NCBI GenBank assembly: GCA_050084985.1
Contig: JBITNC010000001.1
Location: 112,344,001-112,408,000 of the forward strand
Origin: Nageia nagi
Lineage: Eukaryota; Pinophyta
DNA: 64,000 bases
Direction: 5' to 3'
Part shown: in pieces, positions 1 to 14,879 of the stretch
Position numbering within the stretch: position 1 is the stretch's first letter
Layout of the letters: every line of letters begins with the position of its first letter
Translations under genes and position numbers: made by a program
The notes under the pieces: model-generated
The model's input: only the letters and a program-made list of their open reading frames with translations
Database searches by the model: none
What the model was told of the DNA's origin: nothing

Positions 1-479
1 ATAACCTTTATGCATCAACATCATCATCATCCCACTACTACCCTTAGTTTTTAAATAAGTAGATCCCTATCTACATCTTTCACAATCTAAACCTACTTCA
101 ATAACTATAGAAATATCAAAATACACAATAGAAATGTTTATTTCTTTTACCAATTCCTCAAAACCATTTATCCCCATAAATCTCCTAATAAACTTATAAC
201 CAAGAATGGTAATACATTTTTTGATAACAAGTGTAAATTATATGATCAAAAGGTATAGGTTTTATTTAGATCTTAAAAACTTGGTCACAAAAATGGTTTC
301 CAAAGGAGGAAACTACTACCCAAATATACCTAATGGTAACAACAAATAAATACAAAAAATAGCAAGATGTAGCCAAAAGAACACTTCTATACAACTGAAA
401 AATATAAATACTATGTAAAATCTAAATAGTGGATATGGTCCAAGACATATTTGGCTATAACTAAACCAAGAATGGTAAA
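1..479. other. AT-rich intergenic stretch, no gene seen
   Basis: No coding sequence, RNA gene or clear repeat was recognised here. The stretch precedes the first LINE-derived copy. Confidence 0.5.
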
Positions 480-2690
480 ATTACATTCAAATAAGTAAAA
501 CAATTTTTTGCATAATATTTCATTTCTTTCATGGGCTCTAAATGACCTTCATTACCTATTTTATTTTCTTGTTTCCTTTTTTTATTTTAGAAAAATAAAT
601 AATCTCATTATGCAAATAAGAGTGAATATTATATTTATTTTAGATAAAACTTATATCATTTCATATAATATTCATGTTTTAGACCATCATATCCCTTTTA
701 GTTAAATGATTCAAAAATTTTGAAATTTTGAATTAGAAAGAAATTCAAATTAATGTGAGATAACTATAAGAGATCTTTATCCAATATCATTATCAACATT
801 AACATTAAAGAACTATCATTCAAAACTTTTTTTAAAGTATTATAAGGATGTAGTTAAAGATAATTTGAGCAAAATTATAATTTAATTCATGCAAAAAAGG
901 AGCTATCAAGAAAATGGGGAACTATAAACATATACCTAAACCACTAAAAACTTGGACCACTATGGTCATGAGGATGAATCCTGATTATATTGTTATAAAA
1001 ACATTAGAGATAAGAATCATTGATAATGTGGCTAGACTTACCATTCCCAAGGAGATTTTAGATAATTTAATGGATAAGTAAAGGAATACTTTTATCAGAT
1101 GCTCCATTGCACTAATGTCATACATAGATCATATTCATCATTGAATTAGTAAATAGTAGGAATTATCTCGATAAGTTGATATGGTTTCTTTGCCTCATGA
1201 ATTTTTATTCTTTATTTTCACACATGCATAATACATGAACAAGGTTATGGAGTTGGTCCCTTCATATCTTGGTCAGAAGGAGCTACTTTTAAAACATTAA
1301 CATACTAGTTTTTATCTAAATAAGGACAACATTTATGTGGTTCTTATATGGGTTAATTTACCTATTTTACCATCATATTATTGGTATATGAGTATGATTT
1401 TTTTATTTACTAATATAGTAAAATTATTGGTATCAATTGAATAAAGTCACATGAATTGAGAATAGAATGAAGGAAGCTGACTTTTATGTTAACATTGGTA
1501 TTACAAAGGAATTAAGGTAACATATCTATGTTGAGAAGGTATATGGAGAAACTTGGGAAAAAGAAATACTTTATGAATATATTCTTATTAGTTGTAGTAT
1601 TTGTAAAAAATCTAATTCTTATGCCAAGGAATGTTTGGATAAAAAGGACAATGAGAAGATAGAAGTCTCTAGGTCATAGGAAGAGTGGAATACCCATGTG
1701 CAAAGGAATCAAGGATTCTAGAGAAATGATTAATTTCAAACAAAGATAGGCATGGGAAAGTTTAGAAGGTATAGCAATTATGAAAGTAGGAACCTATTTC
1801 ATTCTTTAAATCCAAATGAGGGTATTAACATAGCTAAACTTGCAGAGTAAGAGAGTTTCCATTGGTAATTAGAGAGAGAAAAGTAGTAATTAGTGATGAA
1901 GAAGTGGAGGAAGCCAAAAGTAGGAAGTGGTAAATAAGTTAAGTAGAAAATAAAAAAATAAGAAGCTACATCAAGATAGGTCATCAAGAGGTGATCATGA
2001 AATAGGAAAATATTAAGAAATGGAGGTTGATAATGGAAATACACTTCTCATAAGAAGATATTTTGATAATACAATAAGGAAAACACAAGATATATGTAAA
2101 TGAATTATGGTGAGGACATCAAATTATCAAGTAACTATATAAAATATGATTGAAAATATTGGCAAGAAAACATAATGCACTTTCGATTAGAGTAGTGGTT
2201 GTAAGGTCCCAAGTGGTACTCAATGATTGTTCTTAGTTTGAATATATGAGGATGTAATACCCAAAATAGGTAGAGGACCATCAAGTACCTCTATAGAGAA
2301 GTTCATCTATATTTGTTATTTATGTAGGAGACAAAGATGAAGAAGGATAAGGTTATAGAAGTGGAAAATAAAGTTTAGAGAGGAGTATATTTTTTCTAGA
2401 GTGAATGAGATAACCTATCAATGGATCAATTTAGATTATGAAACTTGACTACTATAAAAGGTACTCACCATCCTAATATATCTAATAGATGTCTTGATAC
2501 ACATAGTAAAATAATCAGTTGCAATTTTGAGTTTGTGATAACAAATATTTTTTTCTACAATGATCCTTTTGAAGGGAGAATATTATTAGAAAATATAGTT
2601 ATATATAAGCTAGTTTTATTATCTCCTGTGGTTAATTATGAAGGACTTCAAATGAACTAGAGCTCATAGATCTAAGTGTAATTGGGAATA
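480..2690 (+). pseudogene. Decayed LINE remnant, copy A (ORF1 relic plus ORF2 endonuclease start)
   Basis: This block aligns by eye with three further copies at 10.4-16.9 kb, sharing the phrase cctaaaccactaaaaactt (here near 935). Read in broken frames, about 1,240-1,640 gives a relic of a plant LINE ORF1 of the DUF4283 type. It has a Val-Asn-Leu-Pro-like stretch, then a degenerate CCHC knuckle near 1,592-1,633 (Cys-x2-Cys, with the His replaced by Ser and the last Cys kept). From about 2,225 to 2,345 the relic reads like the start of an ORF2 endonuclease, with a decayed Leu-Ser-Trp-Asn-Ile-Arg-Gly-Cys-Asn motif and an Glu-Thr-Lys-Met motif. Many stops and shifts make it non-functional. The family assignment rests on motif memory, and the start and end are approximate. 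Confidence 0.6.
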
Positions 2691-3584
2691 CTTTTACTTA
2701 GTATAATAATTAGTTTGATGAAATTTCTATTAAATATAGATTAGATAGGTCTTTATGCTCTCTAGTTAGATAACTTGATTTATCAAATATCACATGTGTT
2801 CCAAACCTAAGACTCACTTAGACCATATACTAATCATAATACTTGGAATGATGGTTAGCTTTTATTCTTGATAATTCCCTTATTTGATTATTACATACAA
2901 TATCAAATAGAATACATACATCATTTGTATACTCCATGGATAATGAGCTCTATAAAAGGAAGGGATACTTATCTTCACTTGCGCAATCTTATTTTCACAT
3001 TCCCTCCAAGCCTCCCAAGAGTGAATGGTCATAGGTACTAGGAATGGTTCATGAGCATATGAGGATCAAGAGAACTCTAAATTTTGGACCTCAATACCTT
3101 ATATGGAATACCTTAACTCATCCATTTAATCAAATTTGACACTCCACTTACTTAGATTTTATGGTCTCAAAAGGTTTTATGCCTTTGATGAGGGTACCTC
3201 CTCTCTTTGACCATAGAATGAATCTTATCAAAAATATTCAATAAATTCTTGTATAAAAAATCAAGGTGGATTTTATCATTTTTAACCTACCTTTAAAATT
3301 ATGATGTATTTTTCTATAACTTTGAATATTAACATTTACCTTTCAAAGTAAAATTCACCATATATAAATTATATATATAGAATCAAGCTCTGTGACCTAT
3401 GTAAGTATTTCTCTAGTATGTGCTACACTAGGAACTCTAGAAGAGGACATGGATAGTATCCTACTAGTATGCCATGATGGAAACTCTTGGGACAAAAGGT
3501 GCTACGGTATTTTTCAAAAATATGCAATGATAGGAGTTCTAAAGTAAAGTATAAAGTAGTTAAACCCTATGGCCTTACAATAAA
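2691..3584. other. Intergenic, no gene seen
   Basis: Nothing coding was recognised. The sequence separates LINE copy A from the long duplicated segment that follows. Confidence 0.4.
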
Positions 3585-6265
3585 AAATAATAAAAAACCT
3601 ATTACAGTCATTTTAAGTTACGATCCTAAAGTTTGAAGTCAAAATACTCTTATATCTCTTGTGTTGGTGTTATGCCTAGCATTACCAATACTAAACAATA
3701 TATTTCTTCTAGGTCTAAGTTAAGTTGAGCATCCAATGGTCAATCTTAAGTCATGCTAACAACTTAGAGACTTATTCATAGACTAGAACATGTCATACTA
3801 GAAAATGTATTTTAAAATGTTTAACATTTAAAAAGGCTAAATTAAATATATATATATATATATATATTGAAATATCTTAATTTATTGATTATTCCAAATT
3901 TAACATGTTATTTGATAAATATAAGTTTCAAATATTTCAAAGAGAATGATATTATTATAGTTTTTGTAAACCATTTAATTATATGATATACTTGATTTGT
4001 TCAAGATTCAAAATAAGTATCATTAATATTACATATATTTTCAAGTAGTTAGGTTGTATAGCATGGTTAGGACAATCAACCTATGGAAAGTAAAGGTAAA
4101 GGTAAACTAGTTATTGCAACCTCATGCAATGGGTACACCATAGATTAACAATTATGGTTTCTTATTTTAAGTGTTATTTTTTATTAAAAGAGATAACATA
4201 ATCCAAATATTTAATTAATATGTATTTAATTAATAAATAAATAAGTTTCTAAGAAGTCATTCAAAAATTCAATTATTTTCTAACAAGGAAAAAAATTAGG
4301 TACCTTATAAGTGGTTGAGTTAAAATATTTATCTTGGACATCATTTTCTCTTACCCAAACATGATCTCTTTATCCTCAACAATTTCCCCTCCTCCTTTTC
4401 ATCTTCAAAAAAACCTTATGGTAGTTCAACATGAGAGATTGCTCTTCCACTAGAATTGTCAATATTTTGGAGCTGTGGAGTGGCCCAACAGTAGTGTAAT
4501 CTTTAAAATACACACAACTAGTAATAAATTCCAAGACATATTAAAAAAAGAAAATAGAAACTAGAAACAAAAACTATTGAGAGAATGAGGTACCATTTCT
4601 AGTAGTATTCTACTCTTTTGTACAATGTAATTTAACAAACAGATGGAAGGAGAGATGGGAGTTCAGATTAGAAATGGTGAGAGAAAATTTAAATAGTCAA
4701 TGTAGAAGTGGTGAGATGTAGTGGTTAATGTATTTATGGTGATGTATAGAGGAACACCATGTTGGCAAGGGTGTTTTGTACACCTTATTGATTTTACTAT
4801 TTGTGTAGAAGTGGAAGCTATCACATTATTCTACAGCTTAATTATTAAGGTAAGCTATGTGGCATCTTAACAAATTTGTACTTACATGTTCTAAGGTTCT
4901 AGTACCCAAAACGTGACATGACATATGTACTAATCATGGTTTGAAATTAACAAACCTACACTACATGTAGTACTTTTGCATTGACTCTCTTCATTAATCC
5001 TAATAAAACCAAGAGCAAAGTACACATCAAATTTATTCTATTATCTTTATGTCAAAGTACCTCGTTACTTGCATTCCCACTAAATTAATTTATTATTCAC
5101 TAAATGTTCTCTATTTACTTCAAATATTTCTCCTCTTATTTTTGTAATTTTTATTTTTCCCTCTCTAAATCTTTACTCTACAATAGCAGATGATTCCTAA
5201 AAAATGTTGAAAATCAACAACATTGCATATGTGTAAAAATATTTAGTAATAACACTTTTTTGAAAAATAAAATAATGTAATGATAAAATTGATACACATT
5301 AATTTACATCACAAATAATCATTATAAGAACATTCTTTGAATTTGAAATGAAGAAATCGATTTGCATCCCTTGTATCAATGTTCCTTAAAATAGTCCTAG
5401 GAATAAACATGGTTGTGACACTATAGTCATCACATAGTCAAAGATTATTTATAACCTTAGTAATATTTCCAACAAAATATTTAATAACATAAGTGTGAAT
5501 ACTCTATCAACTTCAATCTAAATACCATTTCATTCAATGTAAGCATTGTATTTGGAAATATAATCCACTACCTTCATCTTACTCAATTAATTTTTCAATT
5601 TTTTCATAGATCTCATGTGTTAACTCTATCTCCTATAACAAAAGTGTGAATACTCTATCAATTTCAATCTACGTACATCCAAGAGTCTTCTTACTTCCTT
5701 TATATTTCATCAATGTACTTACTCAGAATGTCATCCTTACTACCCAATTTAGTAAAAATATTTTAAAGAGCATATGATGGAGTATATTTAGTTTCCAACA
5801 AAAATAATTATTACCATGTAATCCTTGCCCCTACATTCATAAGTGGTGTACACATACTATGAAGACTTCATTGTGCACCCAATTTGGTACATCTAAATAG
5901 TGTAAGGATATCAATAATACATGGATAATAATTTGCCCAAGAATAATTATAATAAGAGTTGATACAACACCCATCTACTAATCCTTCTCGCTATTTGCAA
6001 GTACAACACATAAACAATGTATGCTTTTTACATGACCATTTGCAACTAATGTTAGAGTGATTTCTACACCTTCTTATAGAATTCCCATCATGGTGTATGC
6101 TAGAAGGATAAAAAAAAGGTTGGAGGGTTAGGATTTACTATTGAAAATTGTACCTACCTAAAATTCTCTCATGTTATTCATATTTTTCAATTGATATGTG
6201 TCATGAGGCTATAACTATTGTATGAATTTCATCAAATAAGTCACATGTATTCTCTATGTTTCACA
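3585..6265 (+). repeat. Long direct repeat, copy 1 (partner at about 19.0-21.8 kb)
   Basis: This segment of about 2.7 kb aligns by eye over its whole length with about 19,025-21,811 in the same orientation, at clearly reduced identity with scattered indels. Shared landmarks are caataccaatact near 3,690 and 19,118, a gaatgaggtacc site near 4,585 and 20,115, ggaaggagagatgggag near 4,645 and 20,176, and cacatgtattctctatgtttca at the right end. No intact reading frame is visible. It may be part of a large unnamed element or of a segmental duplication that also carries the LINE copies on its left. Confidence 0.65.
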
Positions 6266-7690
6266 TTTTTTATATACTTCTACTAGTGTATTCAACATTG
6301 TAATATCTAATCTTCTTTTAAAGATCCTTTAGAGTGGGCTTTGATGGTGCTGGGAAAGAAGGACAAGAGATTCTCCAACAACCCCAACATGATGCTAGCT
6401 ATCCATGTTGTTAGTAAAGTAGCCATCCTCAACCCCAACATAAAGCTAATAGACACATGATATAAAAATTGAATGCTCCAAAGAATTTAAATGATAAGAA
6501 ATGGTCCAGAAATGATTAACAATATTTGATTCAAGATTATGCCTTCTTCCTCTCCAAAGAAAATATCTACGATGTAAATATAACTCTCCCATGTGCATAG
6601 CCAACTATCATTATCAAATATAACTAATTTGTATTCCAAAAGAATACTCACACATATACAAAGGAAGTCTAATCATATACCTTGTGTATAGAGAATCAAA
6701 CATTAGTGTACTAAAATTTATTTAATAACTTATGTGCATACAAAAAAATATGAAAAAGTTAAAACTAAAAAGTAAGAGACAAGTAATACATAATTATATT
6801 GAAGAAATCTTATGTAATTTTTTTTTTGAATACAAAACATGGAAAATATAATCCAATGCATGCAAGCACTTTTAAAGTAAACACCTATATACTTTTAATT
6901 TTTGTGATAAAATAATAGCCATAGCATAAACTTACTATGTATACAACTCATGAAAAACTTGTGGGCTTGTAACTAGCAACAAGCTAAAGCAAAATATGAA
7001 TACATTATGGTAAGTAGAGTGGGAGGAGAGACTATGGTATGAATATTTAAGAAGGTTTATGAGGACATATGAAATAATTACAAATCAATATTTTCCCTTA
7101 CCTCTCTCATTATGTGGAAATTTAAGGTTGGTATTCATAGCATTAGTAGATTCTTTACTCCTATTTTGATGCATCTAGTTGTTCCATCACATTTATATTA
7201 GGGATTTACATATATAGAATATTTATCACTATTTTTTAGGAAGAACAACTCTATAAGGTAGAGAAAAAGGGGTTGAAGTCCTATGACCACACTAAAGCAA
7301 CTACTCATCTTAAAGCTCAAACATAAGATTAATCACCTAGGAATATACATCATCTGCTTACCAAGAAGAATACCATATGTATTGAATTGGAACCATTCCA
7401 TTCCCAAATTATAAATTGAAGTGTTACTTATGTGGTCCTAATATAAATGATACTAATGGGTTACTTCAATATTTATAAGAGATAAGAAGTGCCTAATAGA
7501 CCCACAATGTTGGCAATTTAAGACTTGGGCTTGATGGAGGTCATGTGGATGCAAGCCCCTTCTTCCACAAATTATGACATGCACACTCTGTATTGGTATA
7601 TGCAAGGAAGGACCCCTCCTAAGTATAATGGAAGTGCCTTACCTAGTCCACTGGCCTTGCTAATCACCCATTTAACAAATTTTACATTGC
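6266..7690. other. Intergenic, no gene seen
   Basis: Short open frames occur, for example 76 codons at 7,525-7,755, but none shows a recognisable domain. I call no gene. Confidence 0.4.
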
Positions 7691-10299
7691 ATACCATACA
7701 TTCGTTTTATAATATAGAAAGAAAACCATTACTATATTATATAATATATATATAGTAATTTAAATAAATAATACAAAATTTTAGATATAATTTAGATGTC
7801 AACAAAATTGTAATATGTATATTTAAAAATATTTATATTTAGAATGATATCATTAATATGAAATTATAGGTAACTAACTATTTCATTTTTTTATATAAAA
7901 ATTTAATAATACTTTATCATATTAATAATATAATATTTCTATATTATAATATTTTATGGTTGATTACAAGTATTATTTTTATTTTTCTTTATGCATATCT
8001 CACTACTCATATCATAGGAAAATGATGAAAATTAAAAAATTTCATATCATTAACATAGTTACTACCTCCTCGAATTGATATTTATTTCACATATCTCACA
8101 TAATAACAAGGTTATCATTATTTAATTGCTAATATAGCTCCATACAATGGATGATCTATTATAATATGAAAATATTTGAATACATTTTAATAAAATATTT
8201 GTAGTCATCTTATTTTTATATGGTCATATTAATAATCTTGTTTATTATCCTAGTATATTGTAATATTGTTTTTTAATAATAATCTATCTTCTATACTATA
8301 TAGGTAACATTATTGTCATACATTATGTTTTTATATATTAATTATACTTCAAAATATATTACAAACCATATTAATAAATATAGATATGGAGTTTAAACTT
8401 ATTAAATATAAAAATTTTTTATAAGAGAAGTAATTTACCGAATTCAATTTTTTCACTTTGTGCATACATTAATAAAATAAATATATTCTAAAACTTCATG
8501 TCTTTCTATCAACATGAGTTAAATTATGTGTTATTAATGTCATGAGAAGTAAAGCTAAAATAATTGAATGTCTTTATTGAAAACTTTTATTTATTAAGAA
8601 TTGTATCAAGAGATTATATAAATTCTAATGTTCATTAGTTTATATTTAAATCTTATTATACATATTTTTTTAGGTTATTCTATCCTAATTACAAAATAAT
8701 CATCAAAACATTCTAACAAGCATTAATAATTATATAAAATAAAAAATCAAATCTTTTGTAATGAATAATATCAATTAGAAATTTTAATTACCTAAATAAT
8801 TATAATAACTTAACATGGTACTTTATGATTATATTGTAATGCATTTTTTAGTTTTAATGTTAGTTTGATAAAGATGGTATGAATTTTATACATTTTTCTA
8901 TTCAATTTGAATTACACTTGAAGAAATGTGACATTATATTTTTACACAATTCTCTAAATTTTCCAACTTGTAATTATTGAGGGAGTAATCCATTATATTT
9001 TAGTGGGATAAAAAGATGATGCAACATATTTATGGTTTTTAATACATTTCAATAGTTATAATATAATTTATATCCGCTATGTCCTTATGCATTATTAAGA
9101 GGATATATCATATAGATACTTTATTTTATTACTATATTTTCTACTAATATGATTACAAATTACTAGAGTAAAATAACATGCAAATACCATATTATCAAAA
9201 TGAATACATGAAAATTTTATATTCTAGTGTATTGGTTGAAATTCATAATATTATAATAAACTTTCATTTCATAAATATATAAGTATATATTTATTTACAA
9301 TATATTTTATGTATGATCTTAACAATTTACAAGATCCTAGAAAACTAATGAATATAAATTAGTTATCAATTATTGAAGATTTTATAAAAACATTTTACAT
9401 GATAATAAAATAAATAATGATAATTTAAAAAAACCATAATAATAATAATAATAATATAAGCATAATAATCCAAAACTATTTATGAAAAATTATTTGGATT
9501 TGTAGAGAAAATTTAAAAAGAAATAATATTAATAATGATAATAATAATAATAATAATAAGAATAATAATCCAACACTAATTGTGAAAAATTATCTTGATT
9601 TGTAGAGACAATTTAAAAAGAAAATAAAAAACTATATCGTTATGCACATATCAAAAATTTCTTAAATAATAACAATTTTTGATAAGTTATAAGTTGATAG
9701 TTATAATAGTAAAATAATAAGTATGTAGTATTAGTAAAAATAGTTTATCAGTCATAATATTTCTAAATTGATGAAAATGATTATGAAAATAAATATTTAT
9801 TATAAATATAATCTTCTTGTATTCATAAGACATTAATTATGCATTTGCACCTATAGGAATTGTAATTGAATAAAATATTTTTTATATTCTTCACTAGAAA
9901 GAATATTAGATTCAATCAAATAAAAAGTAAAGTAAATAATAAGATAAATGTTGTACCACACTTTTTTAGATATATCATTAGAAAGTAAAATAACATCCAC
10001 ATAAGAAATATTAAAATTCAAATGGAAAATTGTAAAGAATAATTTCAAAGTATGATATTGAACTATCACTTTTTACAAGATCATATTTATAAATAATAAC
10101 ACATTTTATTATGGTAAATTTATTTTTAATACTATTTAATTTATTAAATATTTGCTATAAATTTTTTATATTATATAAGATGTATTATTTGTCAATTAAA
10201 TGATTAGTTAAAAGATATAGTATGATAATATGCAATATTAGTATAATGATAGTACACACAACCATGTAAAACCAAAAAAATAAAAAATAAAAATCCAAA
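7691..10299. other. Extremely AT-rich stretch, no gene seen
   Basis: Long A/T runs with almost no G or C dominate. There is no coding signal, tRNA or LTR signature. Trinucleotide AAT runs occur near 9,436-9,560. Confidence 0.5.
9436..9627. repeat. Local tandem duplication of about 106 bp with AAT runs
   Basis: Two adjacent copies each carry an AAT run followed by cataataatccaa-like sequence, a gaaaaattat motif and ggatttgtagaga/ttgatttgtagaga, ending in an aatttaaaaagaaa block. The spacing is about 106 bp, with a few mismatches between copies. Confidence 0.6.
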
Positions 10300-10400
10300 C
10301 GCTAAAATCTATTTTATGGTCAACTTGCTTTCTAGCAAATTCTCAATCATCAATTTGAAAATATGCTTCCAAAGCTCAAAGGAGAAGCATACGGCATAAA
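10300..10400. repeat. Repeat flanking the LINE tandem array, left copy
   Basis: About 100 bp here (aaatctattttatggt ... aaagctcaaaggagaagcat) match about 17,710-17,815 in the same orientation with moderate divergence. The two copies bracket the three tandem LINE-derived units. Confidence 0.5.
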
Positions 10401-12560
10401 ATTATATTCAAATAAGTCAAATAATTTTTTTCATAATATTTTATTTCTTTCATGGGCTCTACATGACCCTGGTAGCCTATTTTATTTCCTTGTTTCTTAA
10501 TTTTAATTTAAAAAAAAAATAATCTCATTCTAATAATAAATGTTTTTCTCACCAACACCTATTCAAACCCAGGTTAAATACATACAACTAGTTCAACTAT
10601 GCATATAACCTAAAATAACAAGTATATATTTATATGGGAAATGAAAGTTATGCAAATGAGAATTAATATTATACTTATTTTGTAAAAAAATTATTTTATT
10701 TTGTATAGTATTGATATTTTAAAGCATCATATCCATTTTAGTTAAATGATTCAAAATTTCTAAACTTTTGAAATAGAAAGAACTTCAAATTTATGTGAGA
10801 TAACAAGAAGAAATCTGAATAAAATATCATGCAAGTTGGATAATATAAGTTGAATCAAAATTGTAAATTAATTCGTAGAAAAATGGAGCCATTATTAAAA
10901 ATGCAAGCTAAAATCTATACCTAAACCACTAAACACTTGGACTACTATGGTCATGAGGGTGAATCTTGATGATATTGTTATAAAAAAATTGGAGAGGAGA
11001 ATCATCAAGAATGTGGCTAGGCTTACCATTCTCAAGGAGAATCATTGTGCCAATGTCAAACTTACATCATATTCATCACTGAATTAGTAAACAATGGAAA
11101 GTATCTCAATAAGTTGATATGATTGGCTTACCTCATGAATTTTTAATCTTTATTTTTACAAACGCATAAGACATAAAAAAAATTATGAAATTGAGCCCTT
11201 CATTTCTAGGTCAGAAGGACCTACTTTTAAAATGTTGGCACACTAATTTTTATCTTAATAAGATAACTTTTATGGTGTTTTTGTATGGGTCAATTTACCT
11301 AATTTAGCATAATATTATTCAAATAGGAGTATGATTGTTGGAATTACTAATATATTAGGATTGTTGTTCTCAATTAAAAAAAGTCATAAGAATTGAGAAT
11401 AGAATGAAGGAAGTCGAGTATTACATTAACATTGATATTACAAAGGATTTAAGTTAAAAATATCTATGTTAAGAAGGAAGATGGAGAAACTTGGGAATAA
11501 GAAATAACATGAGAATATGTGCCTATTAGTTGTAGCATATGTAGAAAATTTTATTATTATGCTAAGGAATATTTGGATAAGACGGAGAACGAGAAGATGG
11601 AAGTCCCTGAGTCCTGCAAAGAGTGGAATATCCATATGCAAAGGAATCAAGGATTCTAGACAAATGATTAATTTTAGGAAAAGGGAGGTGGAGGAAATTT
11701 TAGAAGGTCCACAACTTATGAAACTAGAAACCTATTTAATTCTTTGAATCCATATGAAGGTATTAAAATAGCTAAAATTATAGAGTAAGAGATTTTCCAT
11801 TGGCAATTACATATAGAAAAGTAATAATTAGTGATGAACAAATGGTGGAAGCCAGAAGTAGAAATTGATAAAGAAGTGAAGTATGAAATACAAAAATAAG
11901 AGATAGATCAAGAAAGGTCATCATGAGACGATCAAGAAATAGGAGAAGAATAAGATATGGAGGTTGATGATGGAAAGACACCTCCCACAAGAAGACATTT
12001 TGATAATACAAGGAGGAAGACACAAGATATACATAAAGCAAATATGGGGAGTATTTCAATTTATGAAGTAATAATATAGAATATAATTGAGGACATTACC
12101 AATAAAACATAATGTACTATAGAGTAGAGTATTGGTTGAAAGATCACATGTGGTACTCAATGATTATTCTTAGTTAGAATATACAAGGATGTAATACTAG
12201 AGGATCATCAAGTACCTCTTAAGAGAATTTCTTATAGATTTTATATTTATGTAGGAGACAAAGATAAAGAAGGATAAGGTTGTAGAAGTGGAAAAGAACA
12301 TTTAACGGTGAGTATATTTTTTTCTAGAGAGAATAAGATGGCCTATCAATGGATCTATTTAGATTATGAAACCCAACTACTATAAAAGGTATTCCTTATC
12401 CTAATACATCTAATAGATGTCTTCATACACAAAGTAAAATAATATTTTTCAACTACATAATATATAAAATAAACCAATAAATAAGAAATTAGGCATAAGG
12501 AAGTAATTCTAATAATTTCCTCAAATACTCCTTTATTGTATGTCATTTTAAAAATAATAT
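10401..12560 (+). pseudogene. Decayed LINE remnant, tandem copy B
   Basis: First of three head-to-tail copies. The anchor cctaaaccactaaa lies at 10,920. The ORF1 relic covers about 11,150-11,700: a decayed valine-asparagine-leucine-proline region near 11,290, then a knuckle relic near 11,530-11,575 with Cys-x2-Cys kept, Tyr in the His position and Tyr for the last Cys. The endonuclease start (about 12,165-12,275) has lost a few bases relative to copies A, C and D. No open frame spans either ORF. The copy ends in a stretch near 12,430-12,550 that is shared with copies C and D. Boundaries are approximate. Confidence 0.6.
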
Positions 12561-12679
12561 TTTATACAAGAGATTGATGTAGAAAAAAAAATTAATATTA
12601 CCATAATAATTTTTCTCATTGTTTCTAAAAACTAAAATCATGTTTAGAATTAAATATTTTATATAAGAAAATAATATTT

Positions 12680-14720
12680 AAATAAAACATATGCAAATGA
12701 TAATCAATATTATACAAGAAATGAAAGTTATGCAAATGAGAATAAATATTATATTTATTTTATATAAAACTTATATCATTTTGTATAATATTCATATTTT
12801 AAACCATAATATCCCTTTTAGTTCAATGATTCAAAAATTCTAAACTTTTGAATTAGAAAAAATGTCAAATTCATTTGAGATAACTATACAAGATCTTTTT
12901 TAAAATATCATTGTCAACCTTAATATTAAATAGCTTTCATTAAAAACTTGTTAAAAATATTCCAAGAATGTAGTTATATATAAGTTTTGGAGCAAAATTG
13001 TGATTAAATTAATGTGAAAAAGTAGCCATCATGAAAAAGGTGAGCAAAAAAGTTATACCTAAACCACTAAAAACTTGAACCACTATGGTAAGAAATTGGA
13101 AAGAAGAAACATAGAGGATGTGGCTAGGCTTATCATTCTTAAGGAGATTTTGGATAATTTATTGGATAAGTAAAGGAATACTTTGATCCAATGCTTCATT
13201 TCATTAATGTCATACTTAGATCATATTCGTCACTAAATAAGTAAACATTGGAAAGTATCTTGATAAGTTGATATGCTTGCTTTACCTCATGAATTTTTAG
13301 TCTTTATTTTTATCAATGCATAAGACATGAATAAGGTTATGAAGTTGGTCCCTTCATTTTTGGGTTAGAAGGACCTACTTTTAAAATGTTGGCATACCAG
13401 TTTCTATCTTAAGAAAAATATCATTTATGGTGTTCTTGTTTGGGTCAATTTACCTAATATACCAATATATTATTTGAATATGAGTATGATTGTTGGAATT
13501 ACAAATAAAGTAGGATTGTTGTTCTCAATTAAAAAAAAGTCACAAGAATTGAGAATAGAATTAAGAAAGCTGAGTTTTATGTTAATATTGATATTACAAA
13601 GGAATTAATGTAAAATATCTATGTTGAGGATAATGGAGAAACTCTGGAATAGGAAATAGTATGAATATATGCCTATTAGTTGTAGTATATATAAAAAGGT
13701 TGATTATTATGCTAAATAATATTTGGATAAGAAGGAGAAAGAGAAGATGGAAGTCTTAGAGTTGTAGGAAGAGTGGAATACCCATGTGAAAAGGAATCAA
13801 GGATTGTAGAGAAATGATTAATTTCAAGCAAAGAGAGTTAGAGAAAATTTTATAAGGTCAAAAACTTATGATAAAAGGAATTTATTCCATTCTTTAAATC
13901 CTAATGAAGGTATTAAAATAGATAAAATTAGAGAGTAAGAGATTTTCCATTGGGAATCACAAATAGAAAAGTAATAATTAGCAATGAAGAAATGGAGGAA
14001 GCCAAAAGTAGGAAGTTACAAATAGTGAAGTAGCAAATACAAAAAATAAGGAGATAGATCAAGATAGGTCATCAAGAGATGATGAAGAAATAGGAAAAGA
14101 ACAAGAAATGGAGGTTGATGATGGAAAGACACCTCCCACAGGAAGACATTTAGATAATAAAATGAGGAAGACACAAGATATACATAAAGGACATATGGGG
14201 AGGATGTAAAATTATGAATTAAGAATATAGAGTATCATTGAGGATATTACCAATAAAACATAATGCAATATATAGTACAGTAGTGATTGTAAGGTCCCAT
14301 TTGGTACTCAATGGTTATTCTTAGTTAGAATATACAAGGATGTAATACCCAAAATAGGTAGAGGATCATCAAGTACCTCTAAAGGGAAGTTATTATATAT
14401 TTTTTATTTATGTAGGAGACAAATATGAAGAAGGAAAAAGTGGTAGAAGTGGAAAAGAATGTTTGGAGAAGAGTATATTATTTTTTGGAGAGGATAAGAT
14501 GGACTATCAATGTATCTATCTAGATTATGAAACATGACTCCTATAAAAGGTATTCCCTATCATAATACATCTAATAGATTTCTTCATACACATAGTAAAA
14601 TAATATTTTTCAACTACATCCTATAGTAAATAAACCAATAAATAATAAATCAAGCATAAGTAAATAATTCTAATAAATTTTTGAAATACTCTTTTAATGT
14701 TTGTACATTTTAAAAATAAT
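12680..14720 (+). pseudogene. Decayed LINE remnant, tandem copy C
   Basis: Second tandem copy, with its anchor at 13,058, which is 2,138 bp after copy B. It keeps the same order: a 5' AT-rich leader (12,720-12,960), an ORF1 relic with a degraded knuckle near 13,680-13,725, a stretch rich in Lys/Glu-type codons, and an endonuclease-start relic near 14,325-14,440. Stops and indels are scattered throughout. Confidence 0.6.
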
Positions 14721-14879
14721 ATAATCCATATATTAAATTGTCACTATTTTATACAAGATATTGATGTAGAAAAAATATAAAAATATATATATATATATTA
14801 CCATAATCATTTTTATCATTATTTCTAAAAACTAGAATCATGTTTATAATTAAATATTTCATATAAGAAAATAATATTT

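Noticed and set aside
7691-10299. Organelle DNA insert
   Set aside because: The extreme AT content suggested it, but no organelle gene, tRNA or rRNA fragment is recognisable.
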